A stretch of DNA of 64,000 bases from an uncultured Pelagibacteraceae bacterium (GTDB lineage Bacteria; Pseudomonadota; Alphaproteobacteria; Pelagibacterales; Pelagibacteraceae). Made by a program: the position numbers and the translations under genes. Numbering within the stretch: position 1 is the first letter of the stretch; the number at the start of each line of letters is the position of its first letter. The notes below the pieces were generated by a model, which searched no databases, had not been told where the DNA came from, and saw only the letters and a program-made list of their open reading frames with translations. The stretch lies in the NCBI GenBank assembly GCA_902632445.1, contig CACPCL010000001.1, forward strand, positions 62,001-126,000, written 5' to 3'. Of this stretch, positions 25,112 through 33,830 are shown piece after piece.

Positions 25112-26249
25112 CCCAAATCAAATAGTTTATTGATGTGATTAGGCTTTTAAAAAAATTTACCTTTTTAACATCTTCAGAAGCGTATAAAGATATGGTTTTA
25201 ATATTTTCTTCTTTATTAGAAACAATTAGTTTAGCAACTTCTTCTCCTTTTCTTATTGGGGCAACTATTGGGCCATCATATTGTAAGGATATTTTTAAGT
25301 GTGTGATATTTTTTTTATTAATTGTAACATAATAATCTTCTTTTGAAATTGCTTTAATTTTTTTATCATCTGCAAGCCATGTATCTAATTCAAAAATCGA
25401 TTCATCTTTTTTAGTAACTTCAAAGGTATTTGAATTTCTAAAACCCCAGTTTAATAATTTTAAAGATTCTAAGCTTCTTGATTTTTTTGATGTAAATCCA
25501 GAAGCTACTGCAATAAGACGTCTATCTTTTTTTTTCATTGAACTTGCTAGTGAATATTTCTCAACAGCTAAATAGCCTGTTTTTACTCCATCTACTCCAA
25601 CGTTTTTGTAAAGCAACGGATTCCTGTTGCCTTGTTTGATTGGATCACCACCAGTTCGGTCCCAAGTAAATGTTTTTTCTTTAAACATCTCATAAAAAAT
25701 TGGATAATTCTTAATCAAATACTTTGACATTAAGGCTATGTCTTTAACGGTAGAAATATTGTCCGGATCATTTATGCCCGATGAATTAGTAAAATTTGAA
25801 TTCGTCATACCAATTTCTATAGCTTTTTCATTCATCATCTCTGCAAAATTTTCTTCAGAACCAGCTATCCCCTCTGCAAGAGCAACACATGCATCATTTC
25901 CAGAAGCTATTATGATTCCTTTTAATAAATTTTCGACTGAGACTTCGTCGTTCACCATTATGAACATAGATGAATAACCACTTTGAGACAATCTCCAAGC
26001 ATTTTCTGATACTGTAAATTTGTCATCCAGCGATATCTTATTCTCTTTCAATAAATCAAAGGCGACAATTGATGTCATTATTTTAGTCATTGATGCTGGA
26101 TATATTTGAGCATCAGAATCAAACTCATATAAAATTTCATCAGAATGATAATCCATTAGGACACCTGTTCTTGCGTCTATATTTGGATTTGCAAAAACAC
26201 AAACAGAAAGCTTTAAAAAAAATATAAAAGTAATTAAAAATTTATTCAT
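25101..26249 (-). CDS. D-alanyl-D-alanine carboxypeptidase (PBP5/6 family)
   Basis: A 382-residue low-molecular-weight penicillin-binding protein that trims the terminal D-Ala of peptidoglycan stem peptides in the periplasm. A signal peptide ends near VCVFA-NP (residue 20). Active-site motifs are Ser53-Met-Thr-Lys56, Ser117-Gly-Asn119 in IIASGNDA and Lys223-Thr-Gly225 in DGVKTGYL. The C-terminal beta-rich domain (about 290-375) follows the catalytic domain, ending in a short hydrophobic/amphipathic tail that could contact the membrane. It belongs to the operon with mltB and the RlpA-like lipoprotein, all cell-wall proteins. Confidence 0.94.
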   Translation of the reverse strand: MNKFLITFIFFLKLSVCVFANPNIDARTGVLMDYHSDEILYEFDSDAQIYPASMTKIMTSIVAFDLLKENKISLDDKFTVSENAWRLSQSGYSSMFIMVNDEVSVENLLKGIIIASGNDACVALAEGIAGSEENFAEMMNEKAIEIGMTNSNFTNSSGINDPDNISTVKDIALMSKYLIKNYPIFYEMFKEKTFTWDRTGGDPIKQGNRNPLLYKNVGVDGVKTGYLAVEKYSLASSMKKKDRRLIAVASGFTSKKSRSLESLKLLNWGFRNSNTFEVTKKDESIFELDTWLADDKKIKAISKEDYYVTINKKNITHLKISLQYDGPIVAPIRKGEEVAKLIVSNKEENIKTISLYASEDVKKVNFFKSLITSINYLIWGDV

Positions 26250-26982
26250 TTAAAGTTATATCCAAATCTTCAAAACCAAATTTTTTAAGTTGAATGTAAT
26301 CATTTTTCATTAAATTGATAGTCATATATGGCCCTGATATTAAGTTAATTTCTTTATCTTTCTTTTTTTGAATTCTTAATTTTTTATTATCATAATTTGG
26401 TAGTTCTTTGGTGATTCTTTTTTTTAAAAATTCAGCTGTTTCTTCTGAGTAAAATGAGGCAATCAGAATGAAAATTTGATCACTAATTGATTTCTTTTTA
26501 ATTTTATTTTTTGAAATATTGGATATTTGAACAGAGGTAATCGGAGCATTTTTAGATATCTTTTTTTCTTCATTAAAAATTTTAGCTTTTTTTGCAACAA
26601 AAGATTTATTTTTTTTTAATTCCATAATTTCAACTAATGGGAGTTTAGAATCAATATCTAATTTATCTGCTACTGGTTTAGTAATCAAAATTTTATACAT
26701 TTCTGGATATTTTAATCTTTTTTGATTTTTTAAAGTTAGAGTTTTCTTAGTTTTTGGATTTATAATTTTTATTAAACTATTTGTTTTTAGACTTCTATGA
26801 GATATTTGCATAATTGAATTATCAAGTCTGCCGTTAATCATTCCTTTTTTAAAATCAGCCTCACTGTAAATAAATGCAAACCCTTTAGAATTATAAGGTT
26901 CTTTATATTCCATCATATTTTGATTAGATGAACAAGAAAATAGTAAAAGAGAAATTATTATGATTTTAAATTTCATTTTCAA
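26242..26982 (-). CDS. RlpA-like lipoprotein with SPOR domain, degenerate barrel
   Basis: A 246-residue predicted lipoprotein: signal peptide with lipobox LFSC and lipidated Cys17. The middle (about 35-115) follows the pattern of the RlpA double-psi beta-barrel (ISHRSLKTNSLIKIINPKT, then ITKPVADKLDID), but the conserved NDRGPF stretch that carries a catalytic Asp is not recognisable. The last 75 residues (from DQIFILIASFYSEETAEFL) match a SPOR domain, which binds denuded glycan at division sites. Known RlpA is a septal lytic transglycosylase in Pseudomonas; this version may bind without cutting. It overlaps mltB by 17 bases and dacC-type by 8. Confidence 0.72.
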   Translation of the reverse strand: MKMKFKIIIISLLLFSCSSNQNMMEYKEPYNSKGFAFIYSEADFKKGMINGRLDNSIMQISHRSLKTNSLIKIINPKTKKTLTLKNQKRLKYPEMYKILITKPVADKLDIDSKLPLVEIMELKKNKSFVAKKAKIFNEEKKISKNAPITSVQISNISKNKIKKKSISDQIFILIASFYSEETAEFLKKRITKELPNYDNKKLRIQKKKDKEINLISGPYMTINLMKNDYIQLKKFGFEDLDITLNE

Positions 26983-27979
26983 AATTATTTTTTAAAGTAC
27001 ATACTGCTAAAGCAAATCTAAGTGATCTATTCCAACTCAAGATTTTTTCATAATTGTCAAAAATAATATAAGCAGGGGAAAAATTTTCTGCTCCAGGTAT
27101 AATATCTTTATCTGGTATTATAATTGCAGATTTTATATTATTTTTAATATTTAGATCATCAAAATTTGAAATATATTTTTTAAAGAAAAAAATATTTTTT
27201 TTATTTTTAATTTTTTTTGCAGATGAATTTAAGTATTTCTTTGGAATATCATTTTTTAAGTTTACTTTAAAAAAACATGGTTCATTCTTTTTCCATCCAA
27301 TAGTATTTAGATAATTTGCAGCTGAAGCAAAAGAGTCTTCTGTGTCTTTTAGTTCAATAGTTTTATTTTTATTATAATCTATTGCATAATTTCTTATTGT
27401 TCTTGGCATAAATTGGAAATTACCAAAAGCACCAGCCCATGAACCATATAAAATATCTTTACTGATAATTTTTTTGTCTACTAAATTTAATAGTATTAAT
27501 AATTCTTTAGTAAAAAAATCACTCCTTCTTTTGTCAAAACTTAAAGTAGCCAAAGAAGAAACAATATCCATTTTGCCTAAATATTTGCCAAAGTTTGTTT
27601 CGATACCCATCAAAGCTAGTAATAACTCCTTTTCAACATTAAATTCTTTTTCTACCTTATCTATGATTTCTTTTTCTTTTTTATATAATTTAATTCCTTG
27701 ATAAACTTTTTTCTTTGAAGATCTTTTTTTTATGTACGTAAATGTGTCCTCATAAAATTCTGGTTGAAACCGATCATATTCGATAACTTTGGGTAAGTAT
27801 CTTGCATTTGACATAACATCTTCTACAACTATTTTAGAGATACCTTGGTTAATTGCTTTAACCTTAAAATCTTTTAACCAAGATTCAAAATTATCGTTAC
27901 TTGCGTAAGCGTTAAATACAAAAGAAATATTTAAAAATAAGATAAATTTAATTATTTTAGACATTTTAATGATTATCAT
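26966..27979 (-). CDS. mltB: Lytic murein transglycosylase, MltB family
   Basis: A 337-residue periplasmic enzyme that cleaves glycan strands to 1,6-anhydro-muropeptides. The catalytic Glu127 is in LMGIETNFGKYLG, and GSWAGAFGNFQFMPRTIRNYA and NYLNTIGW are hallmark segments of the family. A signal peptide covers the first 27 residues (ending in NAYA); there is no lipobox cysteine, so it should be soluble. The start may be Met1 or Met6 (27964), the latter leaving a more typical signal peptide. It is the first gene of the eight-gene minus-strand operon. Confidence 0.93.
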   Translation of the reverse strand: MIIIKMSKIIKFILFLNISFVFNAYASNDNFESWLKDFKVKAINQGISKIVVEDVMSNARYLPKVIEYDRFQPEFYEDTFTYIKKRSSKKKVYQGIKLYKKEKEIIDKVEKEFNVEKELLLALMGIETNFGKYLGKMDIVSSLATLSFDKRRSDFFTKELLILLNLVDKKIISKDILYGSWAGAFGNFQFMPRTIRNYAIDYNKNKTIELKDTEDSFASAANYLNTIGWKKNEPCFFKVNLKNDIPKKYLNSSAKKIKNKKNIFFFKKYISNFDDLNIKNNIKSAIIIPDKDIIPGAENFSPAYIIFDNYEKILSWNRSLRFALAVCTLKNNFENEI

Positions 27980-28071
27980 AATTGTCTTTTTTTAACTAGC
28001 ATTAGAAAAAAAGCAGTTAGTTATTGTTATTTATTTACTTTGATAGTAATAAATAGTGCAATTTATCGACT

Positions 28072-28161
28072 GGAGAGGTGGCTGAGCGGTTGAAAGCACT
28101 GGTCTTGAAAACCAGCAACGGGGCAACTCGTTCGTGGGTTCGAATCCCACCCTCTCCGCCA
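28072..28161 (+). tRNA. tRNA-Ser (anticodon TGA)
   Basis: A complete 90-base tRNA with the long variable arm of serine tRNAs (AACGGGGCAACTCGTT). The acceptor stem is GGAGAGG/CCTCTCC, the anticodon arm CTGGT-CTTGAAA-ACCAG has TGA at 28106-28108 and the T loop is GGGTTCGAATCCC. CCA is encoded at 28159-28161. The converging sdhE gene ends at the next base. A weak promoter, TTGTTA at 28024 with TAATAA 17 bases later, may drive it. Confidence 0.97.
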
Positions 28162-28422
28162 TTAAATCTTATAATCTTGAAAAATTTTAGATATTTTATT
28201 TTCATCAATTTTTTTCTTAATAATATTGTAATTATAGAAATTAAGTATAACCTCGTCTTCGAAATTTAAAAATTTTTCTAACTCCAATAAATGAGTTTCG
28301 TCGAATTTATTTATATATTTATTCACAAAGCCACCTAATAAAATGTCCATTTCTTTTGTGCCTCTATAAGAAGCTCTATAAATTAATCTTTTCTTAAAAA
28401 TTTCTAATTTATTAGTCATCAA
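28162..28422 (-). CDS. sdhE: Succinate dehydrogenase flavinylation factor SdhE
   Basis: An 86-residue protein of the SdhE/SDHAF2 (YgfY) family, which helps attach FAD covalently to SdhA. The signature RGTKEMDILLGGF at residues 20-32 contains the RGxxE motif needed for activity, preceded by KKRLIYRASY. It is divergent from recG with 29 bases between, an arrangement common in alphaproteobacteria. Met1 or Met2 may be the start. The stop codon is directly beside the 3' end of the converging tRNA-Ser. Confidence 0.93.
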   Translation of the reverse strand: MMTNKLEIFKKRLIYRASYRGTKEMDILLGGFVNKYINKFDETHLLELEKFLNFEDEVILNFYNYNIIKKKIDENKISKIFQDYKI

Positions 28423-28451
28423 ATTATATTATACATAAATTATTTAATTAT

Positions 28452-30497
28452 ATGAAAAAAGATTTCATTTTTAGCGAAATAACAAAACTGAAGGGAGTTG
28501 GGCCTCAGCTTTCAAAATACCTTAAAAAAAAGAAAATTGAAAAGATAAAAGATATAATTTTAAATCTACCCTACTCAGATACAGATAGATCAAAAATAAG
28601 TAAAATAAATGAGCTGGAAATTGGTAAGATTCAAACTATTAAAGTAATTGTCAAAAAGTTAAGTTTTCCTCGTATAAGAAATTTACCAAATAAAGTTTTA
28701 TGTGAGGATGAAACTGGTAAAATAGATATCGTCTATTTTAATAGTCGTGAAGGTTATATTAAAAAAGTATATCCTATGAATAAGTGGATAGTGATTAGTG
28801 GTAAAGTAAGTTATTTTAACAAAAAATATCAAATTACAAATCCAGACTATGTAACAAATTTAGATAACCAAGATTATGTTGTTAAGAATATACCTAAATA
28901 CAATCTAACTAAAGGAATTAACGAAAAAAAATATAGATCAATAAGTGAGCAAGTAATAACAAATATTCCTAATATTGATGATTGGTTGGAAGAGAAATTT
29001 ATTGAAAAAAATAATTTATTAAATTGGAACAAAAGTTTGTATAATTTGCATAATTTAAAAAAAGCTCAAAGTAATCTTTCTAAAAGTTATAGACGTTTAG
29101 TTTTTGATGAGTTATGTGCTAATTTTTTTACTTTACTAAAAAATAGACACAGAATTAAAAAGAATAAACTTCCAAAATATTTTTCTAGGACAAAATCAAA
29201 TATTATAATCGATAATTTGCCCTTTCAATTAACAGATAGTCAAAAAATTGTTATAAATGAAATTAATAAAGACCTTTCAAGTAATAAACGTATGTTTAGA
29301 ATTGTACAAGGAGATGTGGGCTCTGGAAAAACAATAGTCTCACTTCTTTCAATATCTAATGTTATAGAGTCAGGTTATCAATGCGCTTTTATGGGACCAA
29401 CAGAAATTTTAGCTCGGCAACACTATGAGCTGGCAAAAAAGATATTTAGTAAATTTGATATCAAAATTGATTTTATTTCTGGCAAAACTGAAATGAAAGA
29501 TAGAAAAGAGATTTTAAGAAATCTTGAAAATGGAAAAACAGATTTATTAATTGGTACACATGCATTATTTCAAAAAAAAATAAACTTTAAAAAATTAGGT
29601 TTTGTTTTAATAGATGAACAGCATAAATTTGGTGTCAGACAGAGATCTGACTTAGCAAAAAAAGGAGGTAATAATTGTGATGTTTTATTAATGTCAGCCA
29701 CACCAATCCCTAGAACTATGATGATGTCTTTGTATGGAGATATGGACATTTCTAAAATAACAGATAAACCAGCTAATAGAAAAAAAATTACAACACTTAG
29801 TAAACCTGAAAAAAAAATAAGTGAATTATGGTCATTTATAAAGAAACAAATAGATAATGAAAATCAAATTTTTTGGGTCTGTCCTTTAATTGAGGAGTCA
29901 TCAATTTTAAATTATTCTTCTGCTAAAAAAAAATTTGATTTAATAAACAAAAAATTTCCTAATAATGTTGGTCTAATTCACGGCTCTCTCGATAAAATTG
30001 ATAAAGAAAAAGTTTTGAATAAATTTTTAAATAAAGAGATATCTATCCTCGTGTCCACTACTGTAATTGAGGTAGGTATAGATTTTCCTAATGCTAACTT
30101 AATTGTGATAGAAAATGCTAATAAATTTGGTCTATCTCAATTGCATCAGCTTAGAGGTCGTGTTGGAAGAGGAGAAAAACCTGCAACTTGCATATTATTG
30201 TTTAAAGAAGGTTTAAGCAAAAATGCAATCAAAAGAATTAAAATACTTAAAAATTCTGATGATGGTTTTTATATCGCAGAAGAAGATTTAAAATTAAGGG
30301 GATTTGGTGATATAACTGGATATCAGCAAAGTGGTATGAAAAATTTTAGATTTGCCGATCCAGTAATACATGAAGATCTATTTAAATTAGCTGAAAATTA
30401 TGTACAAAAAAATCATTTAGATATTAATCAAAATAAATTCAGCTTTCTTTTAAAGTTATTCGACAAAGCTGAAGTTATTAATTTTAAAAATGATTAA
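28452..30497 (+). CDS. recG: ATP-dependent DNA helicase RecG
   Basis: A 681-residue superfamily 2 helicase that remodels stalled forks and Holliday junctions. The N-terminal wedge/OB domain (about 1-200) starts with the helix-hairpin LKGVGPQLSKYL, Walker A is QGDVGSGKT at 286-294, the Walker B box is DEQH at 388-391 with FGVRQR after it, motif III is MSATPIPRT, and motif VI is QLRGRVGRGEKP. The C-terminal RecG wedge-interacting segment FRFADPVIHEDLF is present. Length fits the family. The 3' end overlaps the converging DUF502 gene by 4 bases. Confidence 0.97.
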   Translation: MKKDFIFSEITKLKGVGPQLSKYLKKKKIEKIKDIILNLPYSDTDRSKISKINELEIGKIQTIKVIVKKLSFPRIRNLPNKVLCEDETGKIDIVYFNSREGYIKKVYPMNKWIVISGKVSYFNKKYQITNPDYVTNLDNQDYVVKNIPKYNLTKGINEKKYRSISEQVITNIPNIDDWLEEKFIEKNNLLNWNKSLYNLHNLKKAQSNLSKSYRRLVFDELCANFFTLLKNRHRIKKNKLPKYFSRTKSNIIIDNLPFQLTDSQKIVINEINKDLSSNKRMFRIVQGDVGSGKTIVSLLSISNVIESGYQCAFMGPTEILARQHYELAKKIFSKFDIKIDFISGKTEMKDRKEILRNLENGKTDLLIGTHALFQKKINFKKLGFVLIDEQHKFGVRQRSDLAKKGGNNCDVLLMSATPIPRTMMMSLYGDMDISKITDKPANRKKITTLSKPEKKISELWSFIKKQIDNENQIFWVCPLIEESSILNYSSAKKKFDLINKKFPNNVGLIHGSLDKIDKEKVLNKFLNKEISILVSTTVIEVGIDFPNANLIVIENANKFGLSQLHQLRGRVGRGEKPATCILLFKEGLSKNAIKRIKILKNSDDGFYIAEEDLKLRGFGDITGYQQSGMKNFRFADPVIHEDLFKLAENYVQKNHLDINQNKFSFLLKLFDKAEVINFKND

Positions 30498-31108
30498 TCT
30501 ATATTGGTTGTTCCTGCTGAAACAATAAATTTTGATGCTTGCTCGAAAGTTATATCTAAAAAAATTAAATCTTTTTTTGGCACCATCAGTAAGAATCCAC
30601 TTGTCGGATTAGGAGTAGTAGGAACAAATACATTAATTAATTCCTGATTGAGTTTTTCTTTAATTAAACCAGTGTTTTCTTTAGTTGCAAAACCAACAGC
30701 CCACACGCCCTTTCTTGGGTATTCTAAAAGAACTACACTTTTTTGTTTATTGTCAGACTTTGTAAAACTTTCTGTCATTTGGCCTATTGCAGAATAAATA
30801 GTTCTCAAAATTGGTATTTTTTTTAAAATATTGTTAAATATTTCAAAAAATTTTTTACCTATAAAAGAAAGTGATAGCCATCCTACGAGAGTTATAAATA
30901 CTAAGGCTATTAGAATTTCAACACCAGGGATATCGAAAGGAAGATAATTATTGGGATTTATTTCTTTAGGAATAATATTTCCTGAAAATTTGATTATAAA
31001 TAAAGTTAGATAAAGAGTTATACCTATAGGTATTAATACAACGACTCCAGCAATGAAATTATTTCGAATTTTGGCAAATAATGATTTTTTAATATTATTT
31101 TTTGACAT
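30494..31108 (-). CDS. DUF502 family inner-membrane protein
   Basis: A 204-residue protein of the DUF502 family. Two membrane helices are visible (about 17-39 and 62-86), followed by the conserved KKIPILRTIYSAIGQ segment and VLLEYPRKGVWAVGFAT, both typical of the family. The function of DUF502 proteins is unknown; proximity to recG recurs in alphaproteobacteria. It converges on recG with a 4-base overlap, and upstream lies a 91-base gap shared with the divergent M48 protease. Confidence 0.88.
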   Translation of the reverse strand: MSKNNIKKSLFAKIRNNFIAGVVVLIPIGITLYLTLFIIKFSGNIIPKEINPNNYLPFDIPGVEILIALVFITLVGWLSLSFIGKKFFEIFNNILKKIPILRTIYSAIGQMTESFTKSDNKQKSVVLLEYPRKGVWAVGFATKENTGLIKEKLNQELINVFVPTTPNPTSGFLLMVPKKDLIFLDITFEQASKFIVSAGTTNID

Positions 31109-31199
31109 CTTTTAAGAATAACTTGAATAAATAATAAATACTATTATTAAGATAAAAATTGCAATTAATAATTTATTATTTAAAATCATGAATCTATAA

Positions 31200-32030
31200 A
31201 TGTATAACATAAACAGAAGAAAATTTCTTGGCTTATTTGGGTGCAGCTGTTGCTCTCTTATATTGCCTTCTTGCTCTACAGTACCAATCACAGAAAGAAA
31301 ACAGCTTAGTCTAATTCCAGAGGCCAAAATAAACCAACAAGCCGCTGCTGCATATGAGCAATTTAGAAAAAAAACAAAATTAATTACAAAAGGTTCTCAA
31401 TTGAATGAAATTAAAAAAATAGGAAAAAAAATAGAAAATTCTGTTAGCTCCTTTTTTATAAACCAAGGTAAGGATGATCCAACAAAAAATTTTGGTTGGG
31501 ACTACGTCTTGGTTGATAATGACAAAGTTGTTAATGCTTGGTGTATGCCTGGTGGTAAAATTGCAGTTTATACTGGTATTTTGAAGATTACTAAAAATAC
31601 CGATGCTCTATCAATAGTAATGGGACATGAAATTGCTCATGCTGTTGCTAGACATTCACTAGAGAGAGCTAGCCAAGCTATGACTATAAATTTAGGAACC
31701 ACAGTAGCGGATATTTTTTTAGGTGGCGCGATTAATAGGACTCGAAACACAGTTGGTCAAAACACAGGTTTAGATATTTTTCAATTGGGAATAATGAATC
31801 CTTTTGGTAGAAAACAGGAAACAGAGGCGGACTATTTAGGCTTAATATTTGCTTCACTTGCAGGATATGACATAAGAGAATCCGTTAAACTTTGGGAGCG
31901 AATGTCCAAAAATAAAGGGAAAGAAACTCCTGTGTTCTTAAGCACTCATCCTAGCAGTAAAAAAAGAATTGAAAATCTTAATGGTTGGATTGAAGAAGTT
32001 ATGATTAAATACCCACCAATAAAAACTTAG
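31200..32030 (+). CDS. M48-family metalloprotease lipoprotein
   Basis: A 276-residue zinc protease of the M48 family. The active site is MGHEIAHAVARH with His143-Glu144-xx-His147, and the third ligand lies in KQETEADYLG near 213-222. The N-terminus carries twin arginines (Arg6-Arg7 in NRRKFLGLFG) and a cysteine in LPSC at 22-25 that fits a lipobox, so it may be exported folded and lipidated. Similar single-domain proteins (LoiP/YcaL type) degrade misfolded outer-membrane proteins. It is followed by tRNA-Lys on the opposite strand 5 bases away. Confidence 0.9.
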   Translation: MYNINRRKFLGLFGCSCCSLILPSCSTVPITERKQLSLIPEAKINQQAAAAYEQFRKKTKLITKGSQLNEIKKIGKKIENSVSSFFINQGKDDPTKNFGWDYVLVDNDKVVNAWCMPGGKIAVYTGILKITKNTDALSIVMGHEIAHAVARHSLERASQAMTINLGTTVADIFLGGAINRTRNTVGQNTGLDIFQLGIMNPFGRKQETEADYLGLIFASLAGYDIRESVKLWERMSKNKGKETPVFLSTHPSSKKRIENLNGWIEEVMIKYPPIKT

Positions 32031-32035
32031 TTTTT

Positions 32036-32111
32036 TGGTGAGCCCTGATGGACTCGAACCATCGACACCCTCCTTAAAAGGGAGGTGCTCTACCAACTGA
32101 GCTAAGGGCCC
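32036..32111 (-). tRNA. tRNA-Lys (anticodon TTT)
   Basis: The minus strand reads GGGCCCTTAGCTCAGTTGG at the 5' end, an anticodon arm CCTCC-CTTTTAA-GGAGG with anticodon TTT, a T arm ATGGTTCGAGTCCAT and acceptor AGGGCTCA with encoded CCA (32036-32038). The acceptor stem has one G-T wobble. It lies between the M48 gene and tgt. Confidence 0.96.
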
Positions 32112-32123
32112 TAAAAACGATCT

Positions 32124-32150
32124 TTTATATACTTATTGCCTAAATTTCAA
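32124..32150 (-). promoter_or_regulatory. Probable tRNA-Lys promoter
   Basis: On the minus strand TTGAAA (32145-32150) and TATAAA (32124-32129) flank a 15-base spacer, shorter than ideal. It is followed 12 bases later by the tRNA 5' end. Overlapping TATATA positions would lengthen the discriminator instead. Confidence 0.35.
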
Positions 32151-32154
32151 ATGA

Positions 32155-33270
32155 TTAATCAAAAAAATTTATATATTTTTTATAAAAAATATTGAATGTG
32201 TCATTCTTAATATTTTCTCTAATTTCCCGCATAAATTGTTGGTAAAAATATATATTATGGAGTGAAATTAACATTGAGGCCATCATTTCATTAGATTTTA
32301 TAAGATGATTCAAATAACTTTTTGAATATTTTTTTAGATCTCTTATGTCGCATTTTGCATCCAAAGGAGATTTGTCATTTTGATATTTCGAGTTTTTTAA
32401 ATTTATCTTACCTTCCCATGTAAATGCTAAACCAGTTCTACCTGATCTAGTTGGCATTACACAGTCGAACATATCTATTCCCTCTGCCACCGCACCTAAT
32501 AAATCTTTGGGGGTTCCTACCCCCATTAAATACCTAGGTTTCGTTTTAGGAAAATAATCTAGACTTTCATTCAAAATTCTAAACATATCAATTTGTTTTT
32601 CCCCAACTGCTAATCCGCCCATAGCATATCCATCAAAATCTATCTCAATAAGTTTGCTTATACTTTCAATTCTTAAGTCTTTATAAAGACCTCCTTGAGC
32701 TATTCCAAAGAGAGCTTTGGATTTATTATTTCCAAATTCAATTTTACATCTATGGGCCCAATTTGTTGATGTTTTAATTGCATTAGATAATATTTTTTTA
32801 TCATTCGTAAGTTTAGGGCATTCATCGAGAACCATCATTATATCTGAGTTTATAGATTTTTGTACTTGAATGCTTTTTTCCGGGCTTAGAATTATTTTTT
32901 TTCCATCTAAGTGGGATTTAAAAATTGCTCCCAAATTTTTGTCAATTTTGTTTAATTTTGATAATGACATAATTTGATATCCACCTGAGTCAGTAAGAAT
33001 TGGTCCTGACCAATTCATAAAATCGTGTAAACCGTCAAATTTATTTAAAATATCAATACCTGGCCTTAATAATAAATGGTAAGTGTTACCTAAAATTATT
33101 TGAGTTCCAGTTTTTAAAATATCATCTGTGAATATACCTTTTACAGTACCTTGAGTTCCAACTGGCATAAAAGCTGGTGTGTCAATAGAACCTCTTGGAG
33201 TTATAATTTTTCCTAGCCTAGCTTTTTCACACTGAGTTATTAACTCAAACGAAAATAAATTATTTGGCAT
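32155..33270 (-). CDS. tgt: Queuine tRNA-ribosyltransferase, zinc site degraded
   Basis: A 371-residue tRNA-guanine transglycosylase that exchanges guanine at the wobble base for preQ1 on GUN-anticodon tRNAs. Active-site parts are intact: Asp94 in LTDSGGYQ, GGLAVGE at 218-224 and the nucleophile Asp269 in MFDCVMPTRSGRTG. The zinc site is not: the family CxCxxC reads CDIRDL, so only Cys307 and the distal His338 remain, with Ile309 and Leu312 in place of two cysteines. The zinc normally stabilises the subunit interface. It is last in the ssb-gyrA-coaD-cyclophilin-tgt operon. Confidence 0.92.
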   Translation of the reverse strand: MPNNLFSFELITQCEKARLGKIITPRGSIDTPAFMPVGTQGTVKGIFTDDILKTGTQIILGNTYHLLLRPGIDILNKFDGLHDFMNWSGPILTDSGGYQIMSLSKLNKIDKNLGAIFKSHLDGKKIILSPEKSIQVQKSINSDIMMVLDECPKLTNDKKILSNAIKTSTNWAHRCKIEFGNNKSKALFGIAQGGLYKDLRIESISKLIEIDFDGYAMGGLAVGEKQIDMFRILNESLDYFPKTKPRYLMGVGTPKDLLGAVAEGIDMFDCVMPTRSGRTGLAFTWEGKINLKNSKYQNDKSPLDAKCDIRDLKKYSKSYLNHLIKSNEMMASMLISLHNIYFYQQFMREIRENIKNDTFNIFYKKYINFFD

Positions 33271-33275
33271 TGAAC

Positions 33276-33830
33276 TTATTTTGATCTTAAAGAAATTATT
33301 TTGTCAGGATCAGAAACAGATCCACTTTGCGGATCACCTTTTTTAATCATGTCGATAAATTCCATGCCCTTAATTACTTTTCCAAATGCAGAATATTGTC
33401 TATCTAAATGAGGTGCCGAGTCGAAACAAATAAAAAACTGACTATTAGCACTATTAGGATCAGCTGATCTTGCTGCAGATAGAATTCCTCTTGTATGAGC
33501 TATATCTGAAAATTCAGCTTTCAAATCTGGTAGATCTGAACCTCCTGTTCCAGCACGAGATAGATTAAAACTTGAGTCATTAGTATTTCCAAATTTTACG
33601 TCTCCAGTCTGAGCCATAAAACCTTCGATTACTCTATGAAAAACAACTCCATCATATTTACCGCTATCAGCAAGTTCTTTGAATCTTTTAACATGATTTG
33701 GGGCTTTTTCTGGGTAAAGTTCTATTTGTACTTCTCCATAAGATAATTTTAAAATCATAATATTACTTGCCATAGTTTTTGTACTAATTAAACTAAAAAA
33801 AAAAATAAATAAATAAATAAATTTTTTCAT
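33276..33830 (-). CDS. Periplasmic peptidyl-prolyl cis-trans isomerase (cyclophilin)
   Basis: A 184-residue cyclophilin that speeds proline isomerisation during folding. Core segments are VVFHRVIEGFMAQTGD (with the catalytic Arg), GILSAARSADPNSANSQFFICF and LDRQYSAFGKVIKGM. A signal peptide of about 21 residues (ending KTMA) predicts export to the periplasm. The signal region is encoded by a run of A11 and five AAAT units on the plus strand (33795-33822), just after the start codon. It abuts coaD directly, with no gap between the genes. Confidence 0.92.
   Translation of the reverse strand: MKKFIYLFIFFFSLISTKTMASNIMILKLSYGEVQIELYPEKAPNHVKRFKELADSGKYDGVVFHRVIEGFMAQTGDVKFGNTNDSSFNLSRAGTGGSDLPDLKAEFSDIAHTRGILSAARSADPNSANSQFFICFDSAPHLDRQYSAFGKVIKGMEFIDMIKKGDPQSGSVSDPDKIISLRSK
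33795..33822. repeat. Homopolymer plus tetranucleotide repeat in signal-peptide codons
   Basis: The plus strand has eleven A (33795-33805) running into five AAAT units (33803-33822). It lies within codons 3 to 12 of the cyclophilin gene. A change of one AAAT unit would shift the frame, so the tract could make expression variable; chance in an AT-rich genome is the alternative. Confidence 0.6.

Noticed and set aside
28078-28269. A 63-codon open frame on the plus strand starting inside tRNA-Ser
   Set aside because: It reads through the tRNA and the 3' end of sdhE on the other strand; such frames arise from tRNA-Ser sequence and are not genes.
31112-31189. A 25-codon minus-strand frame encoding a hydrophobic peptide upstream of the DUF502 gene
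   Set aside because: It has an ATG and a membrane-like pattern, but no ribosome-binding site and no family; AT-rich spacer gives such patterns by chance. Not strong enough to list as a gene.
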